A stretch of 64,000 bases of DNA from Bradyrhizobium sp. LMTR 3 (GCF_001693485.1 NZ_MAXC01000007.1:1-64000); one strand, 5' to 3'. Shown: positions 7,941 through 17,779, numbered from the stretch's first letter. Notes: generated by a model not told the origin, from the letters alone. Program-made: numbers and translations.

Positions 7941-8831
7941 TCAGGACCGCTGATCGAGATGCGCGCGCAGTTCGTCGATCGAGGCGAAGCGCATCATCCC
8001 CTCCGGCATCTGGGCCTCGATCGAACCGTCGGAGTAGAGGGAATAGGCCATGCCATCGACGACGCCGGACTTCAGCACTGTCACCGCCGGCTGATCCTCC
8101 GTGCGCGGCGGTCCGCCATTGGTTTCCGCGAACGCCGGGGGAGTGCGGCCGCCGCGGCGTTGCAGCGGGGTTTCGCCGGATCTTGCGCGCTCCGCTTTCG
8201 GCCAGGCATCCTCGAACGACGCCCGTGGCGGTTCGTCCGGCTCGGCCGGCGGCACGGCGGGTGGGTTGGAACGAAGGTCCGATGACAGAAGGTCCGGCGG
8301 CAGCGGCTCACTGGCGCGCCCCTGCGCGCGCTCGCGCTCTCTTCGCGACGTCGAGGAAAACAGCAAATTGCGTTTCGGTTTCGGAGCCGATGGTGGCGGT
8401 TCGGGGTGTGTCGGCTCCGGGATCGGGTGATCGCGCAGGACAGCCTCGTTCTGCCAAGGCGGCGGCGCTGCTGGCGAGAAAGGCGGCGGTGCCGTTGGGG
8501 AGAACGGTCCGGGACCAGTGGACTGTTCGGCAGCCGGGAAACCGCCGCCGAAGGCAGCGGAATCCCGCGTCGCGGCAGCAGGAAGCACCGACCGCACCGC
8601 GGCCTCGCCGCGCGCTTCAGCCATACTGGCGCCGAGCCGCCGCGCAACGGTCTTCAGCTCGCGGACCGCGATCCAGAGCGCGAGCATGATCGCGCCGGTG
8701 CAGACGCCGATTACGCCAGCGATGATCAGCGTGTTGCCGGTGCTGAATTCCTTGATCGGGATCCCGAAGCCGATCGCCAGCAGCCCCGACAAAACGAGGC
8801 CGATCCCGGCGACCAACATAACAACCATCAT
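7941..8831 (-). CDS. Uncharacterised membrane protein with proline-rich tail
   Basis: A 296-residue protein with two N-terminal membrane segments (residues 3-25 and 35-58), then a long Pro/Ala/Glu/Arg-rich cytoplasmic region and a compact C-terminal domain (about 250-296; VVDGMAYSLYSDGSIEAQMPEGMMRFASIDELRAHL). The C-terminal part reads as a small folded module. The start is the first of two ATG codons, eight bases behind AGGGG. It lies divergent to the GT39 gene. I do not recognise the family; its layout would suit a small membrane scaffold. Confidence 0.7.
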   Translation of the reverse strand: MMVVMLVAGIGLVLSGLLAIGFGIPIKEFSTGNTLIIAGVIGVCTGAIMLALWIAVRELKTVARRLGASMAEARGEAAVRSVLPAAATRDSAAFGGGFPAAEQSTGPGPFSPTAPPPFSPAAPPPWQNEAVLRDHPIPEPTHPEPPPSAPKPKRNLLFSSTSRRERERAQGRASEPLPPDLLSSDLRSNPPAVPPAEPDEPPRASFEDAWPKAERARSGETPLQRRGGRTPPAFAETNGGPPRTEDQPAVTVLKSGVVDGMAYSLYSDGSIEAQMPEGMMRFASIDELRAHLDQRS

Positions 8832-9178
8832 TGAACTAACCCCTCAGCCGCGCCCGAAACGCTCGCAAGCCGCCCAACGCCACGATACCGTCATATTGTG
8901 CGCATCGCCACCCCGCCAATTGCACACTGGGTTCCGCATGGCGTTGTTCGGTTGCAGGAATCCTTTCTCGCAGGTGTTTCGTGCCATTCAGGTGCCGTTC
9001 ACTCCAGCGCCCGTAACTTTACCGTCTACCAATTACTGCCCTTTTGTTGCATTGCATCAGGGATTTACGCCACAATTCCCAATTACTTGGTAATGGAACT
9101 GCGCTATATGGGTACCCGGGGAATGAGGCTCAAGAATATCCACGCTGGGCCATAGGGGACGCTGGGTTACCAATCGCC
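8832..9178. other. Divergent intergenic region
   Basis: A 347-base region between two divergent genes. It is less GC-rich than its surroundings from 8990 to 9110. The open frames crossing it have no coding character and no convincing ribosome site. No hairpin, repeat or RNA gene stands out. Confidence 0.5.
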
Positions 9179-10828
9179 ATGTCATCCATTACGACTTCTG
9201 CTCTCGATACGCCTGCGCGGCGCTCGATGGAGCGGACCTGTGACGACCTCGCCATCTTCGCGTTGGCCGTTGTCACGCTCGTTGCTGGCCTGACCTTCCG
9301 CGACTATGGACTGGGCTGGGACGACTACACGCACGCCGAATATGCCGATCTGCTGCTGCGGATGTACGGTTCCGGTTTCAAGGACACCGGCGCGCTGTCG
9401 TTCGCCAATCTCTACATGTATGGCGGCGGCTTCGACATGGCGGCGGCCCTGCTGCACAAGATCATTCCGCTCGAATTGTTCGAAACGCGCCGCCTGCTCG
9501 GCGCCGTCGTCGGGCTGATCGGCCTTGCCGTGACCTGGCGGCTGGCGCGGCGCGTCGGCGGCCCGCTCGCCGGGCTCGCGACGCTGCTGCTGCTGGCGCT
9601 GTGCCCGACCTTCTACGGGCACATGTTCATGAACCCGAAGGACGCGCCGTTTGCCGTCTCGATGGTGATCCTGATCCTGGGTCTGGTGCGCCTCGCCGAG
9701 GAGTATCCCTCGCCCTCACCGCGTACCATCCTGATCATAGGCCTCGGCGCCGGCCTTTCGATCGGCTGTCGGATTCTCGGCGGGCTGGCGATGGTCTATG
9801 CGATGGTGGGCTTCGTCCCGCTGTTGATCGAGGACGTTCGCACGCAAGGTTCGCGCGAGGCGATCCGCCGCTTCGCCCATGTCGTGTACGTCCTGGTCCC
9901 GGGGCTCGTGTTTGGATACCTGATCATGGGCCTGGTGTGGCCGTGGTCGATCATGGAGCCCGGCCATCCGTTCCAGGCGCTGACCTATTTCTCGCATTTC
10001 TTCGAAAAGCCCTGGAAGGAAATGTTCGACGGCGCGCTGGTCTCGGTGCCCGACATGCCGTGGTCCTACTTGCCGACGCTGTTTGCGCTGCAGCTTCCCG
10101 AGATATTGCTCGCGCTTCTGTTCGCTGGCGTCGTCGGCACCTTCATGTCGCTGTCGCGCGTGGACGTGACAGCGCGCCGCAAGACCATCTTCCTGATGCT
10201 GACGCTGGCGGCCAGCCTGCCGCTGGTGATCGCGATGGTGAAGCGGCCGGCGCTCTACAACGGCATCCGACATTTCGTTTTCGTGATCCCGCCGATGGCC
10301 GTGCTAGCCGGCGCATCGTTCGCCTGGGGTATGAACTGGCTGAAGAACAATCACCGCCGCTGGCAACCGGCCGCACTGGCGGTGTTCACGTTCGGCCTGC
10401 TGCTGCCACTCAGCGAGATGATCCGCCTGCACCCTTATGAATACACCCATTTCAATCACATTGCCGGCACGGTTCGCGGCGCCGACAAGATGTTTATGCT
10501 GGATTACTGGGGGCTGGCGCTGAAGCAGGCTTCCGACGGTCTGCGCGAGGAGCTGGTCGAACGGCAGGAATTTCCTCCACTGGGACGCAAGTGGAAGGTC
10601 GCGGTGTGCGGCCCGCAGCGCCCGGCGCAGGTAGCGCTCGGCCCGGACTTCACGATCGGCTGGGACAGCCAGTCCGCCGATTTCGCGATGACGCTGGGCG
10701 AGTTCTACTGCAAAGGCCTCACTGCGCCGGTCATGGTGGAAATCAAGCGCGACGACGTCGTGTTCGCGCGCGTCTACGACATCCGCGGCCGCGCCATCTC
10801 GACGCTGTTGGCGATTCCGGCGCCCTGA
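9179..10828 (+). CDS. GT-C glycosyltransferase, family 39-like membrane protein
   Basis: A 549-residue integral membrane protein with about ten membrane segments, of the GT-C (PMT/ArnT-like) superfamily that transfers sugars from lipid-linked donors in the periplasm. The first loop after the first membrane segment carries the acidic motif GLGWDDYTHAEY, the expected catalytic aspartate site, and later comes MNPKDAPFAVSMV. The C-terminal 130 residues form a soluble domain. The start is taken at the ATG at 9179 (MSSITTSALD); the frame is open further upstream but without coding character. It is followed by an NAD-dependent epimerase gene, consistent with polysaccharide or lipid glycosylation. 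Donor and acceptor are unknown. Confidence 0.8.
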   Translation: MSSITTSALDTPARRSMERTCDDLAIFALAVVTLVAGLTFRDYGLGWDDYTHAEYADLLLRMYGSGFKDTGALSFANLYMYGGGFDMAAALLHKIIPLELFETRRLLGAVVGLIGLAVTWRLARRVGGPLAGLATLLLLALCPTFYGHMFMNPKDAPFAVSMVILILGLVRLAEEYPSPSPRTILIIGLGAGLSIGCRILGGLAMVYAMVGFVPLLIEDVRTQGSREAIRRFAHVVYVLVPGLVFGYLIMGLVWPWSIMEPGHPFQALTYFSHFFEKPWKEMFDGALVSVPDMPWSYLPTLFALQLPEILLALLFAGVVGTFMSLSRVDVTARRKTIFLMLTLAASLPLVIAMVKRPALYNGIRHFVFVIPPMAVLAGASFAWGMNWLKNNHRRWQPAALAVFTFGLLLPLSEMIRLHPYEYTHFNHIAGTVRGADKMFMLDYWGLALKQASDGLREELVERQEFPPLGRKWKVAVCGPQRPAQVALGPDFTIGWDSQSADFAMTLGEFYCKGLTAPVMVEIKRDDVVFARVYDIRGRAISTLLAIPAP

Positions 10829-10935
10829 TCCCGCATAACAGCCGCGCCCGGCCGCGCCTTGTTGCTGAGCTGCCGCAGGGCTAAGGTCGCTCTCGAAAAT
10901 CAACAATTCCCGAGCGCACGAAAGGTTATGGCGGC

Positions 10936-11919
10936 GTGACCGTACTGGTGACCGGCAGTTCCGGCCATCTCGGCGAGGCGCTGATGCGTACGCTGCAGGC
11001 GCAGCGGCGCAAGGCCATCGGCATTGACGTTCTGCCCGGCGTGTTTACGCACCATTTGGGCTCGATTACTGACCGCGCTTTCGTGCGCCATTGCATGAAG
11101 GGCGCCACGACCGTGCTGCACGCCGCGACGCTGCACAAGCCGCATGTGGCGACCCACAGCCGCCAGGAATTTATCGACGTCAACATATCAGGCACGCTTA
11201 ATCTGCTCGAAGAGGCCGCCGCAGCCGGCGTCACGACGTTCGTCTACACCAGCACCACCAGCGTCTTCGGCGAGGCGCTGGTGCCACCGCCGGGCGAGCC
11301 GGCGGCCTGGATCACCGAAGATGTCACGGCGGTGCCGAAAAATATCTATGGCGTCACCAAGGCTGCCGCGGAGGATCTGTGCCAGCTCTTTGCACGCAAT
11401 CACGCGCTTCGCACCGTCGTGCTGCGCACCTCGCGCTTCTTCCCTGAAGAGGATGACAATCGCGCGACGCGCGAGGCCTACACCGACGCCAACATCAAGA
11501 CCAACGAGTTCCTCTATCGCCGCGTCGATATCGAAGACGTGGTCAGCGCGCATCTGATGGCGGCCGACCGTGCGCCATCGGCCGGTTTCGCGAAATACAT
11601 CATCAGTGCCACCACACCATTCTCGCGGAACGACACGGCGGAACTGCGCAACGACGCGCCGCGGGTGGTCCGCCGTTACGTGCCGGAGTTTGAGGCTGAA
11701 TTTGCGCGGCGCGGCTGGACGATGATTCCAGGCATCGATCGCGTCTACGTCAACGACCGCGCGCGTGCCGAACTCGGCTGGCAACCGCGCCACGATTTCC
11801 GCGCGCTGATTGCGCGGCTGCCGGCCGGCGATGATATCCGCAGTCCACTCGCGCGGGAGATCGGCAGCAAGGGCTATCACGACCGCGTCTTTCGCGAGGG
11901 ACCCTACCCGGTAGAGTGA
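10936..11919 (+). CDS. NAD-dependent sugar epimerase/dehydratase (extended SDR)
   Basis: A 327-residue extended short-chain dehydrogenase/reductase. The Rossmann motif TGSSGHLGEAL (TGxxGxxG) is at residues 6-16, the catalytic YxxxK is IYGVTKAAAED, and the YTSTTSVFG stretch supplies the Ser/Thr of the triad. Such enzymes epimerise, dehydrate or reduce nucleotide sugars. The start is a GTG at 10936 behind AAAGG. It follows the GT39-like gene by 107 bases on the same strand, suggesting a shared sugar pathway. A terminator-like hairpin lies 72 bases after its stop. Confidence 0.85.
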   Translation: MTVLVTGSSGHLGEALMRTLQAQRRKAIGIDVLPGVFTHHLGSITDRAFVRHCMKGATTVLHAATLHKPHVATHSRQEFIDVNISGTLNLLEEAAAAGVTTFVYTSTTSVFGEALVPPPGEPAAWITEDVTAVPKNIYGVTKAAAEDLCQLFARNHALRTVVLRTSRFFPEEDDNRATREAYTDANIKTNEFLYRRVDIEDVVSAHLMAADRAPSAGFAKYIISATTPFSRNDTAELRNDAPRVVRRYVPEFEAEFARRGWTMIPGIDRVYVNDRARAELGWQPRHDFRALIARLPAGDDIRSPLAREIGSKGYHDRVFREGPYPVE

Positions 11920-11990
11920 GCGCGGCGAGAGTATCGGGTGGACAAGCTGCGCGGATGCGCTAAACTGCCTGTCACACACCCTCTACACGT

Positions 11991-12034
11991 CTCGGAATCA
12001 AAACGTCGTCCAATCCCGGGCGGCGTTTTTATTT
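11991..12034 (+). terminator. Terminator-like hairpin, first copy of a 44-base direct repeat
   Basis: AAAACGTCGTCC pairs with GGGCGGCGTTTT over 12 positions (two of them G-T) around the loop AATCCC, and a T run follows. It lies after the epimerase gene and fits an intrinsic terminator. The whole unit recurs at 12139-12182 with two differences. Confidence 0.6.
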
Positions 12035-12043
12035 GGGCGTATC

Positions 12044-12136
12044 GTAGGGTGGGCAAAGCGAAGCGTGCCCACAATTCAAACCAATCGCGCGGAGAGAGTG
12101 GTGGGCACGGCGCAAGAGCGCCTTTGCCCACCCTAC
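12044..12136. repeat. Dispersed palindromic repeat, copy 1
   Basis: A 93-base element that begins GTAGGGTGGGCAAAGCG and ends CTTTGCCCACCCTAC, with a second nested pair (GTGCCCAC at about 12065 and GTGGGCAC at about 12110). The ends are mutually complementary and the middle is not conserved. A second copy is at 31551-31639. I recognise this as a common Bradyrhizobium intergenic repeat, probably a non-autonomous MITE or REP-like element. It has no coding capacity. Confidence 0.8.
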
Positions 12137-12138
12137 CG

Positions 12139-12182
12139 CTCGGAATCAAAACGCCGTCCAATCCCGGGCGGCGCTTTTATTA
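12139..12182 (-). terminator. Terminator-like hairpin, second copy of the direct repeat
   Basis: A near-identical copy (41 of 43 compared positions) of the hairpin at 11991-12034. The stem pairs CGCCG with CGGCG and is flanked by A and T runs, so it can work in both directions. It touches the stop of the leftward membrane-protein gene at 12180 and could terminate that gene. Confidence 0.55.
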
Positions 12183-12638
12183 TGGATGCCAGGAATTCAG
12201 CGCGGCGTACACGACCCCGAGAACGATGCTGTAAGTCAGGAGCATCATCAGCGAAAACAAAGCGGGCTCGAGGCCGAGGTCGAGCGCGGTGGCGAACAGC
12301 CCCAACCCCAACAGGGGGAAGAATATGAATCCCATCAGGACCCAGCCGAAGATTCCGAACGTCGCTCCCTTGGCCGCGCCGCCTTTGCCGGGCAGCCACG
12401 GGTAAACCCGCCCGAAAAGGAAACCGAGAATCGTCGCACCGTTCAAGAACGAGAGCGCCCAGGGAATCAATGGATGGACCCGACCGCCCGTGAGACGACC
12501 AAGCGCAACCTGCAGGTTTTCGTAGGGTTGAAAGGCAGGAAGCAGTCCAGTCCGCGATTTCAAGTACATCAAAAGCGTATGAGCGGCGCTACCGCAGAAA
12601 CCTGCGATAGCCGCTTTCCATATCCAATGCCCGGCCAT
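12180..12638 (-). CDS. Uncharacterised four-helix membrane protein
   Basis: A 152-residue protein with about four membrane segments (residues 5-25, 60-80, 92-118 and 125-147). It starts at MAGHWIWKAAIAGF (ATG at 12638). A longer frame extends 75 codons upstream into the peptidase gene but reads as a shadow there. It begins eight bases after the stop of the M20 peptidase, so the two are co-transcribed. Conserved-looking glycine-rich helices (GFCGSAAHTLLMYLKSR) suggest a real family, possibly the small DUF6789-type membrane proteins, but this is uncertain. Confidence 0.65.
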   Translation of the reverse strand: MAGHWIWKAAIAGFCGSAAHTLLMYLKSRTGLLPAFQPYENLQVALGRLTGGRVHPLIPWALSFLNGATILGFLFGRVYPWLPGKGGAAKGATFGIFGWVLMGFIFFPLLGLGLFATALDLGLEPALFSLMMLLTYSIVLGVVYAALNSWHP

Positions 12639-12646
12639 GCGCCGCG

Positions 12647-14062
12647 CTAGCGCGGCGTCTCCGCGAACGCGCCCAGGATCCGCGCCCAGGAGCGGATGCC
12701 CTTGTGATAGCTCTTCAGGTCGTACTTCTCGTTCGGCGAATGGATGTTGTCGTCGTCGAGGCCGAAGCCGACCAGCACGGTGTCGAGGCCGAGCGTGCGC
12801 TTGAAATCGGCGACGATCGGGATCGAGGCGCCGGAACCGATCAGGAGCGCTTCCTTGCCCCACTCGTCCGTCAGCGCGCGCTTGGCGGCCGCCAGCGGCT
12901 TCATGTTCCAGTCGAGCGCGATCGCCGGCGCGTTGGAATGGTCGGTGAACTCGGCCTTGCAGTCGGCAGGCACGCGCGCCCGGACATAGTCGCGGAAGGC
13001 TTTGCGGATCTTTTCCGGGTCTTGCCCCTCCACCAGCCGGAACGAAACCTTGGCCGAAGCTTCCGCCGGGATTACCGTTTTGGAGCCCTCGCCGGTATAG
13101 CCGCCGATGATGCCGTTGATGTCACAGGTCGGGCGCGAGGAAACCTGCTCGATCAGCAGGCGATCCTTTTCACCGGCCGGAATGGAAAGACCGATCGGCT
13201 TCAGGAATGACTCCGGCGTGAGGTTCAGGTTCTTCCACTGCGCCAGGATATCCGGCGGCAGGTCTTTTACGCCATCGTAGAATCCGGGAATGGTGATGTG
13301 GCCGTTCTCGTCATGCAGGCCGCCGAGAATGTTGGTCAGTACCCGGATCGGGTTGCGCGCGCCGCCGCCGAAAATGCCGGAATGCAGGTCGCGATTGGCC
13401 GCCTTGATCTTGACCTCGTCATAGACGAGCCCGCGCAGCGAAGTCGTGATCGCCGGCGTGTTCTGATCCCACATGCCGGTGTCGCAGACCAGTGCGAAGT
13501 CGGCCTTCAGATCAGCCTTGTTCGCTTCCAGGAACGGCACGAAGTTTTTCGATCCGATTTCCTCCTCGCCCTCGATGATGATCGTGATGTCGACCGGCAG
13601 CGACCCTGTGACCTTCTTCCAGGCGCGGCAGGCCTCGACGAAAGTCATCAACTGGCCCTTGTCGTCCTCCGCGCCGCGCGCGACGATAATCTTGCGGCCG
13701 TCGGCATGGTCGGTGACAACGGGCTCGAATGGCGGCCGGTGCCACAGATTGAGCGGATCGACGGGCTGCACATCGTAATGCCCGTAGAACAGGACGTGCG
13801 GCCGGCCGTCGCCGCTGCCGTTCGCCTTGTCGTTGTCCTTGGCAACGATCGCGGGATGCCCCGCCGTCGGCCTCACCTCGGCCTTGAAGCCGAGTGTCGC
13901 GATATCCTTCGCCAGATGATCGGCGGCCGCCTTGCAATCGCCGGCAAAAGCCGGATCGGCCGAGATCGACTTGATCCGCAACAGCGCGAACAGCCGTTCG
14001 AGGCTGTTGTCGAAATCAGCGTCGATGTGATCGAGGACCGGCTGGATCTTGGCGTTCGACAT
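12647..14062 (-). CDS. M20-family metallopeptidase / dipeptidase
   Basis: A 471-residue zinc peptidase of the M20 (ArgE/DapE/CPG2, carnosinase-like) family. Metal and catalytic motifs are present in order: FYGHYDVQPVDP (His ligand and Asp), GAEDDKGQ (bridging Asp), EGEEEIGS (general-base Glu and ligand), CDTGMW (Asp ligand) and a C-terminal NIHSPNEKYDL (His ligand). The lid domain contains RDLHSGIFGG. It probably cleaves dipeptides or deacylates in the cytoplasm; no signal peptide is seen. It is followed by a small membrane protein gene and preceded by the GT87 gene (6 bases), forming one leftward transcript. Confidence 0.9.
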   Translation of the reverse strand: MSNAKIQPVLDHIDADFDNSLERLFALLRIKSISADPAFAGDCKAAADHLAKDIATLGFKAEVRPTAGHPAIVAKDNDKANGSGDGRPHVLFYGHYDVQPVDPLNLWHRPPFEPVVTDHADGRKIIVARGAEDDKGQLMTFVEACRAWKKVTGSLPVDITIIIEGEEEIGSKNFVPFLEANKADLKADFALVCDTGMWDQNTPAITTSLRGLVYDEVKIKAANRDLHSGIFGGGARNPIRVLTNILGGLHDENGHITIPGFYDGVKDLPPDILAQWKNLNLTPESFLKPIGLSIPAGEKDRLLIEQVSSRPTCDINGIIGGYTGEGSKTVIPAEASAKVSFRLVEGQDPEKIRKAFRDYVRARVPADCKAEFTDHSNAPAIALDWNMKPLAAAKRALTDEWGKEALLIGSGASIPIVADFKRTLGLDTVLVGFGLDDDNIHSPNEKYDLKSYHKGIRSWARILGAFAETPR

Positions 14063-14068
14063 GGCTTA

Positions 14069-15391
14069 TTATCCCTGGCTGTGAGCCTTGTTGTTAGCGT
14101 CAAGTTGTAGCTTGCCCGTGGCCTGAGGCAAGACAACGTCTTCGGCAGGCGGACGCAATATGTGCCAGACCAGCCCCGCCACGAGCAGAATGGTAGCGGC
14201 GAGATTGTTGCCATAGGCCTGCAGATCAACCGGAAACAGCGGCAGCGACAGGCACAGCAAGCCGCCCGCAATGGCAAGCAACGCCCAAGTTCCGGTTTTG
14301 ACCGCCGGGCGCGGATCGTAAGCGGCGCGGTGGACCAAAACAGTGATCGGGAAGAACAGCCACAGGAAGTAGTATTGTCGGGCCAGCGGCGAAGCGACCG
14401 TGATCAGGCAAAATAGGATGCCGATCTCTTCCGCATCCGACCGTTCCGTGCGGCGCGAGGCCGGCGGCATGATAGCAAGATAGCCGAGCCCGATCGCGAG
14501 CGAGATCGCCACGACGATCCAGTTCGCCGTCCTGAAATCGACGTCGATGATGTTCATCGTGCGCACGGGTTTGGCCGGATTGTCCTGGTTGTAGTTGACC
14601 GGCCGCGTCAGCCGGTGCGTCACCGCGATGACCGACTGGTTGACCCACGACCAGTTCTGCGCGTCGCGCTGCCCGAACCCCTTCTCCGAACTCGAACCCA
14701 CCATGCCCTGGTACCAGGTCCTCAGTTCCGTAAAATTGTGCTGGAAGCCGCGAAACGGCGCCGGCAGCACGAACAGGAACAGGCCGATGAAAACCAGCAT
14801 GCTCGCGGCTGCCGCCCACTGTCGTCGCCACACCAGATAGGGCAACACCGCGACCGGAAACACCTTGATCGCGGTAGCGAGCGCAAACATGCTTCCCGCC
14901 ATCCAGCCGCGGTGATCGCGCAGCAGCCAGAACCCGTAGAGCATCAGCGCCAGCAGCACGAGATTGGGCTGGCCGAGGTCGAACATGTCGAACACGAAGG
15001 TGACGGTGACCAAGCCAGGCAGTGCTTCCAGCCATGGCCCGGGCTTCTTCCCCGATCCCGCCATCGCGTGCGATAATTGCGCCGTTATCCACCATGCGGC
15101 GATGTTGAGAAACGACAGGATGAGATAAAGCGGGATCTTGCCGAAAAAGCTCGGGATCGCCAGCAGCACCGCCGGTAACGGCGGATAGATGAATTCGAAA
15201 TAGGCGGCGGGGTCGTCAGGGTAAAGATTCTTGCCCTGCAGCACTTGCTGACCTGCCCAGAACCAGAGCGGATAGTCCTTGGTCTTGCCGTTGCCCCAGA
15301 TTTCCGGGACCAGCACGTCGGCGGTCAGCGCGATGCAACATACCAGAAACAGCAGATCGAGCGGCCTTCGCAGCGATGGATATCTCAGCAC
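14069..15391 (-). CDS. Glycosyltransferase family 87 (DUF2029) membrane protein
   Basis: A 440-residue protein with about ten membrane segments, of the DUF2029/GT87 group of GT-C mannosyl/arabinosyl-type transferases known from polyprenol-phosphate-sugar-dependent glycosylation. Landmarks are KDYPLWFWAGQQVLQGKNLYP in the first periplasmic loop, YFEFIYPPLPAVLLAIP, and FDLGQPNLVLLALMLYGFWLL, the usual aromatic/acidic signatures. The start is a GTG at 15391. It precedes the M20 peptidase in the same transcript; no functional link is apparent. Confidence 0.8.
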   Translation of the reverse strand: MLRYPSLRRPLDLLFLVCCIALTADVLVPEIWGNGKTKDYPLWFWAGQQVLQGKNLYPDDPAAYFEFIYPPLPAVLLAIPSFFGKIPLYLILSFLNIAAWWITAQLSHAMAGSGKKPGPWLEALPGLVTVTFVFDMFDLGQPNLVLLALMLYGFWLLRDHRGWMAGSMFALATAIKVFPVAVLPYLVWRRQWAAAASMLVFIGLFLFVLPAPFRGFQHNFTELRTWYQGMVGSSSEKGFGQRDAQNWSWVNQSVIAVTHRLTRPVNYNQDNPAKPVRTMNIIDVDFRTANWIVVAISLAIGLGYLAIMPPASRRTERSDAEEIGILFCLITVASPLARQYYFLWLFFPITVLVHRAAYDPRPAVKTGTWALLAIAGGLLCLSLPLFPVDLQAYGNNLAATILLVAGLVWHILRPPAEDVVLPQATGKLQLDANNKAHSQG

Positions 15392-15467
15392 ACGCTCGTT
15401 CCGGATTCAGAGGAGATTACGTCGCGGATCTTCACGCGAATCGACTACCACCTTCGCTCAAAAACCC

Positions 15468-17090
15468 CTATCGCCGCAGCAAGCCGCCGAGCGCGCCGCG
15501 CACCAGCGCGCGACCAACTGAACCGCCGAGCGATCCGCCGACCGACTTGCCGAGATCGGCAACGATGCCACCGACGACCTTGTTGGTGACCGAACGGGTG
15601 ACGTCTCGAGCGATGACTTGACCAGTCGTCAGCCTGCCGCGCCTGACGTTGGTGCCGAAGATCGTGCCGACGATCGAGCCGATCTGGCCGAGAATGCCGC
15701 CGCCAGCGCCACCATCCTGCCCTTCCGCAGGCGCCGCCGTCGTAGCCACCCGCTTCTGCAGCATCTCGTAGGCGGATTCGGCGTCGACCGCGGTGTCGTA
15801 TTTGCCTTTGACCGGGCTCTTGCCCATGATTGCCTTGCGCTCTTCCGGCGTGATCGGCCCGATCCGCGCCGTCGGCGGCCGGATCATGACGCGCTCGACC
15901 ATGGTTGGCGTGCCGCCGCCTTCAAGGAACGACACCAGCGCCTCGCCCTTGCCGAGTTCCATGATGACTCGAGCGGTGTCGAGCTTGGGGTTCGGCCGGA
16001 AGGTCTGCGCCGCCGCGTTCACCGCCTTCTGGTCGCGCGGCGTGAAGGCGCGCAACGCGTGCTGCACGCGGTTGCCTAACTGGGCGAGCACCTTGTCCGG
16101 CACGTCGATCGGATTTTGCGTGACGAAATAGACGCCGACGCCCTTGGAGCGGATCAGGCGGACCACCTGCTCGATCTTGTCGAGCAATGCCTTCGGCGCA
16201 TCGTTGAACAACAGATGCGCCTCATCGAAGAAGAAGACCAGTTTCGGCTTCGGCAGGTCGCCGGCTTCCGGCAGCTCTTCGAACAGCTCCGACAGCATCC
16301 ACAGCAGAAACGTTGCGTAGAGCCGCGGGTTCTGCATCAGCTTGTCGGCGACCAGAATGTTGACCATTCCCCGGCCGTCGCTGTCGGTCTTCATGAAGTC
16401 TTTCAGCAAAAGCGCCGGCTCGCCGAAGAATTTAGTGCCGCCCTGGTTTTCCAGCACCAGAAGCTGTCGCTGAATGGTCCCGACGGTCGCCTTGCTGACA
16501 TTGCCGTAGCTTTGCGCGACCTTCCGGATCTCGGCAAACGGATCTTCCTCGTCATCCGGCCCCTTCTTGCGGCCATTGGGAACGATTGCATCCAGCAGCG
16601 ACCGCAGATCCTTCATGTCGAGCAGAGGTAATCCGTTTTCATCCGCCACACGGAATGCGACGTTGAGGACGCCTTCCTGCACGTCGTTCAGGTCGAGCAT
16701 TCGCGATAGCAACAGCGGCCCCATTTCCGTGACCGTGGCGCGAACCGGATGGCCCTGCTCGCCGAACACGTCCCAAAACACGGTCGAGAACTGGTCGGGC
16801 TGGAAATTGAGGCCCATCTCGCCGGCACGCTTGAGGATGAAGTCCTTGGCCTCGCCGACTTCGGAGATACCGGACAGATCGCCCTTGATATCGGCCGCGA
16901 ACACGGGAACACCGGCGCGGGCAAAGCCCTCCGCCATCACCTGCAGCGACACGGTCTTGCCGGTGCCGGTCGCTCCGGTGACGAGGCCATGCCGATTGGC
17001 AAGCGCCAGCGTCAGCCAAGCCGTCTGTTCGCTCTTTCCGATGAAAATTTTCTCGTCAGTATCGGCCGTTTTGTTATCGGGGGTCGCCAT
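15468..17090 (-). CDS. HerA-like DUF853 ATPase
   Basis: A 540-residue P-loop ATPase of the DUF853/HerA-FtsK branch. Walker A is [10 protein letters not shown] near residue 29, Walker B is [13 protein letters not shown], and the sensor-like segment [16 protein letters not shown] follows. The C-terminal glycine-rich tail ([20 protein letters not shown]) is also typical. HerA relatives pump DNA or act as hexameric translocases; the role of this subfamily in proteobacteria is unproven. The start is the ATG at 17090 with AGAGGCG eight bases before it; the frame is open 78 codons further upstream without coding character. No nuclease partner (NurA) is adjacent. Confidence 0.88.
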   Translation of the reverse strand: MATPDNKTADTDEKIFIGKSEQTAWLTLALANRHGLVTGATGTGKTVSLQVMAEGFARAGVPVFAADIKGDLSGISEVGEAKDFILKRAGEMGLNFQPDQFSTVFWDVFGEQGHPVRATVTEMGPLLLSRMLDLNDVQEGVLNVAFRVADENGLPLLDMKDLRSLLDAIVPNGRKKGPDDEEDPFAEIRKVAQSYGNVSKATVGTIQRQLLVLENQGGTKFFGEPALLLKDFMKTDSDGRGMVNILVADKLMQNPRLYATFLLWMLSELFEELPEAGDLPKPKLVFFFDEAHLLFNDAPKALLDKIEQVVRLIRSKGVGVYFVTQNPIDVPDKVLAQLGNRVQHALRAFTPRDQKAVNAAAQTFRPNPKLDTARVIMELGKGEALVSFLEGGGTPTMVERVMIRPPTARIGPITPEERKAIMGKSPVKGKYDTAVDAESAYEMLQKRVATTAAPAEGQDGGAGGGILGQIGSIVGTIFGTNVRRGRLTTGQVIARDVTRSVTNKVVGGIVADLGKSVGGSLGGSVGRALVRGALGGLLRR

Positions 17091-17413
17091 CGCATCGCCT
17101 CTTCGCGCGCCGGGGATTTGGTGGCGATCATATCGCATCCTGCCCGCGGATTGAAACCGTCGGCGGTACAAACGTGAGCGTTCGGCCGCCTCTCGTTCAT
17201 GCTTCTCATGCTTTTTTCCAACCTTCGGCAGGAAAATCGAGAGCGCAGCGCAACAAGTCAGCGTGAAACCGGCCTTCACTCTTGCATTGCTGCAACACTC
17301 GCGACTCGATCTAGGCCTTCGCACGCGCGGATCGCTTGTAATTCAGATCGCAGGCGCTCAAGATCAATTTGCAAGTGGACGACCCGGTAAAGCCGGTTTG
17401 GGGACGGGGCAAT
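17091..17413. other. Divergent intergenic region
   Basis: A 323-base region between the DUF853 gene and the rightward small gene. It has mixed composition, no repeat or strong hairpin, and no coding frame that I would defend. It probably holds back-to-back promoters. Confidence 0.45.
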
Positions 17414-17779
17414 ATGGACGAACTGGTAGGGCGACTGGCCTCCAAGGCCGGTATCGATCGCGCTGTCGCTGAAAAAACCATCGGCATCGTTCTGGGTTTT
17501 CTCCGCAACGAGGGTCCCTCCGACAAGGTTCAGGCTCTGATCGACCAAATTCCGGGTGCCGAAGCTGCGATTGCGGCTTCCAGCAGCAATGGCGGCTTCG
17601 CGAAGCTGATGGGCGGAGGCTTGATGGCGGTTGGCACCAGGTTGATGGCGCTCGGTCTGGGCATGAGTGAAATTCAAAGCGTGGCGCGTGAACTTTTCAG
17701 GTTCGGTCGCGACAAAATCGGAGCGGATCAAATGGGCGAAATCATTTCGGGGACGCCTGGTCTCAGCCAGTTCGCATAG
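17414..17779 (+). CDS. Small conserved hypothetical protein (DUF2780-like)
   Basis: A 121-residue helical protein starting at MDELVGRLASKAGID (ATG at 17414, behind GGGACGGGG). It has IGIVLGFLRNEGPSDKVQALIDQIPGAE, a Gly-rich turn (GGGLMAVGTRLMALGLGM) and a closing EIISGTPGLSQF. The pattern of a helical N-terminal unit followed by a glycine-rich hinge resembles the DUF2780/DUF2267 groups, but I cannot assign it firmly. No signal peptide or membrane segment is obvious. It is followed by a DUF4332 gene 51 bases downstream, perhaps in one operon. Confidence 0.65.
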   Translation: MDELVGRLASKAGIDRAVAEKTIGIVLGFLRNEGPSDKVQALIDQIPGAEAAIAASSSNGGFAKLMGGGLMAVGTRLMALGLGMSEIQSVARELFRFGRDKIGADQMGEIISGTPGLSQFA

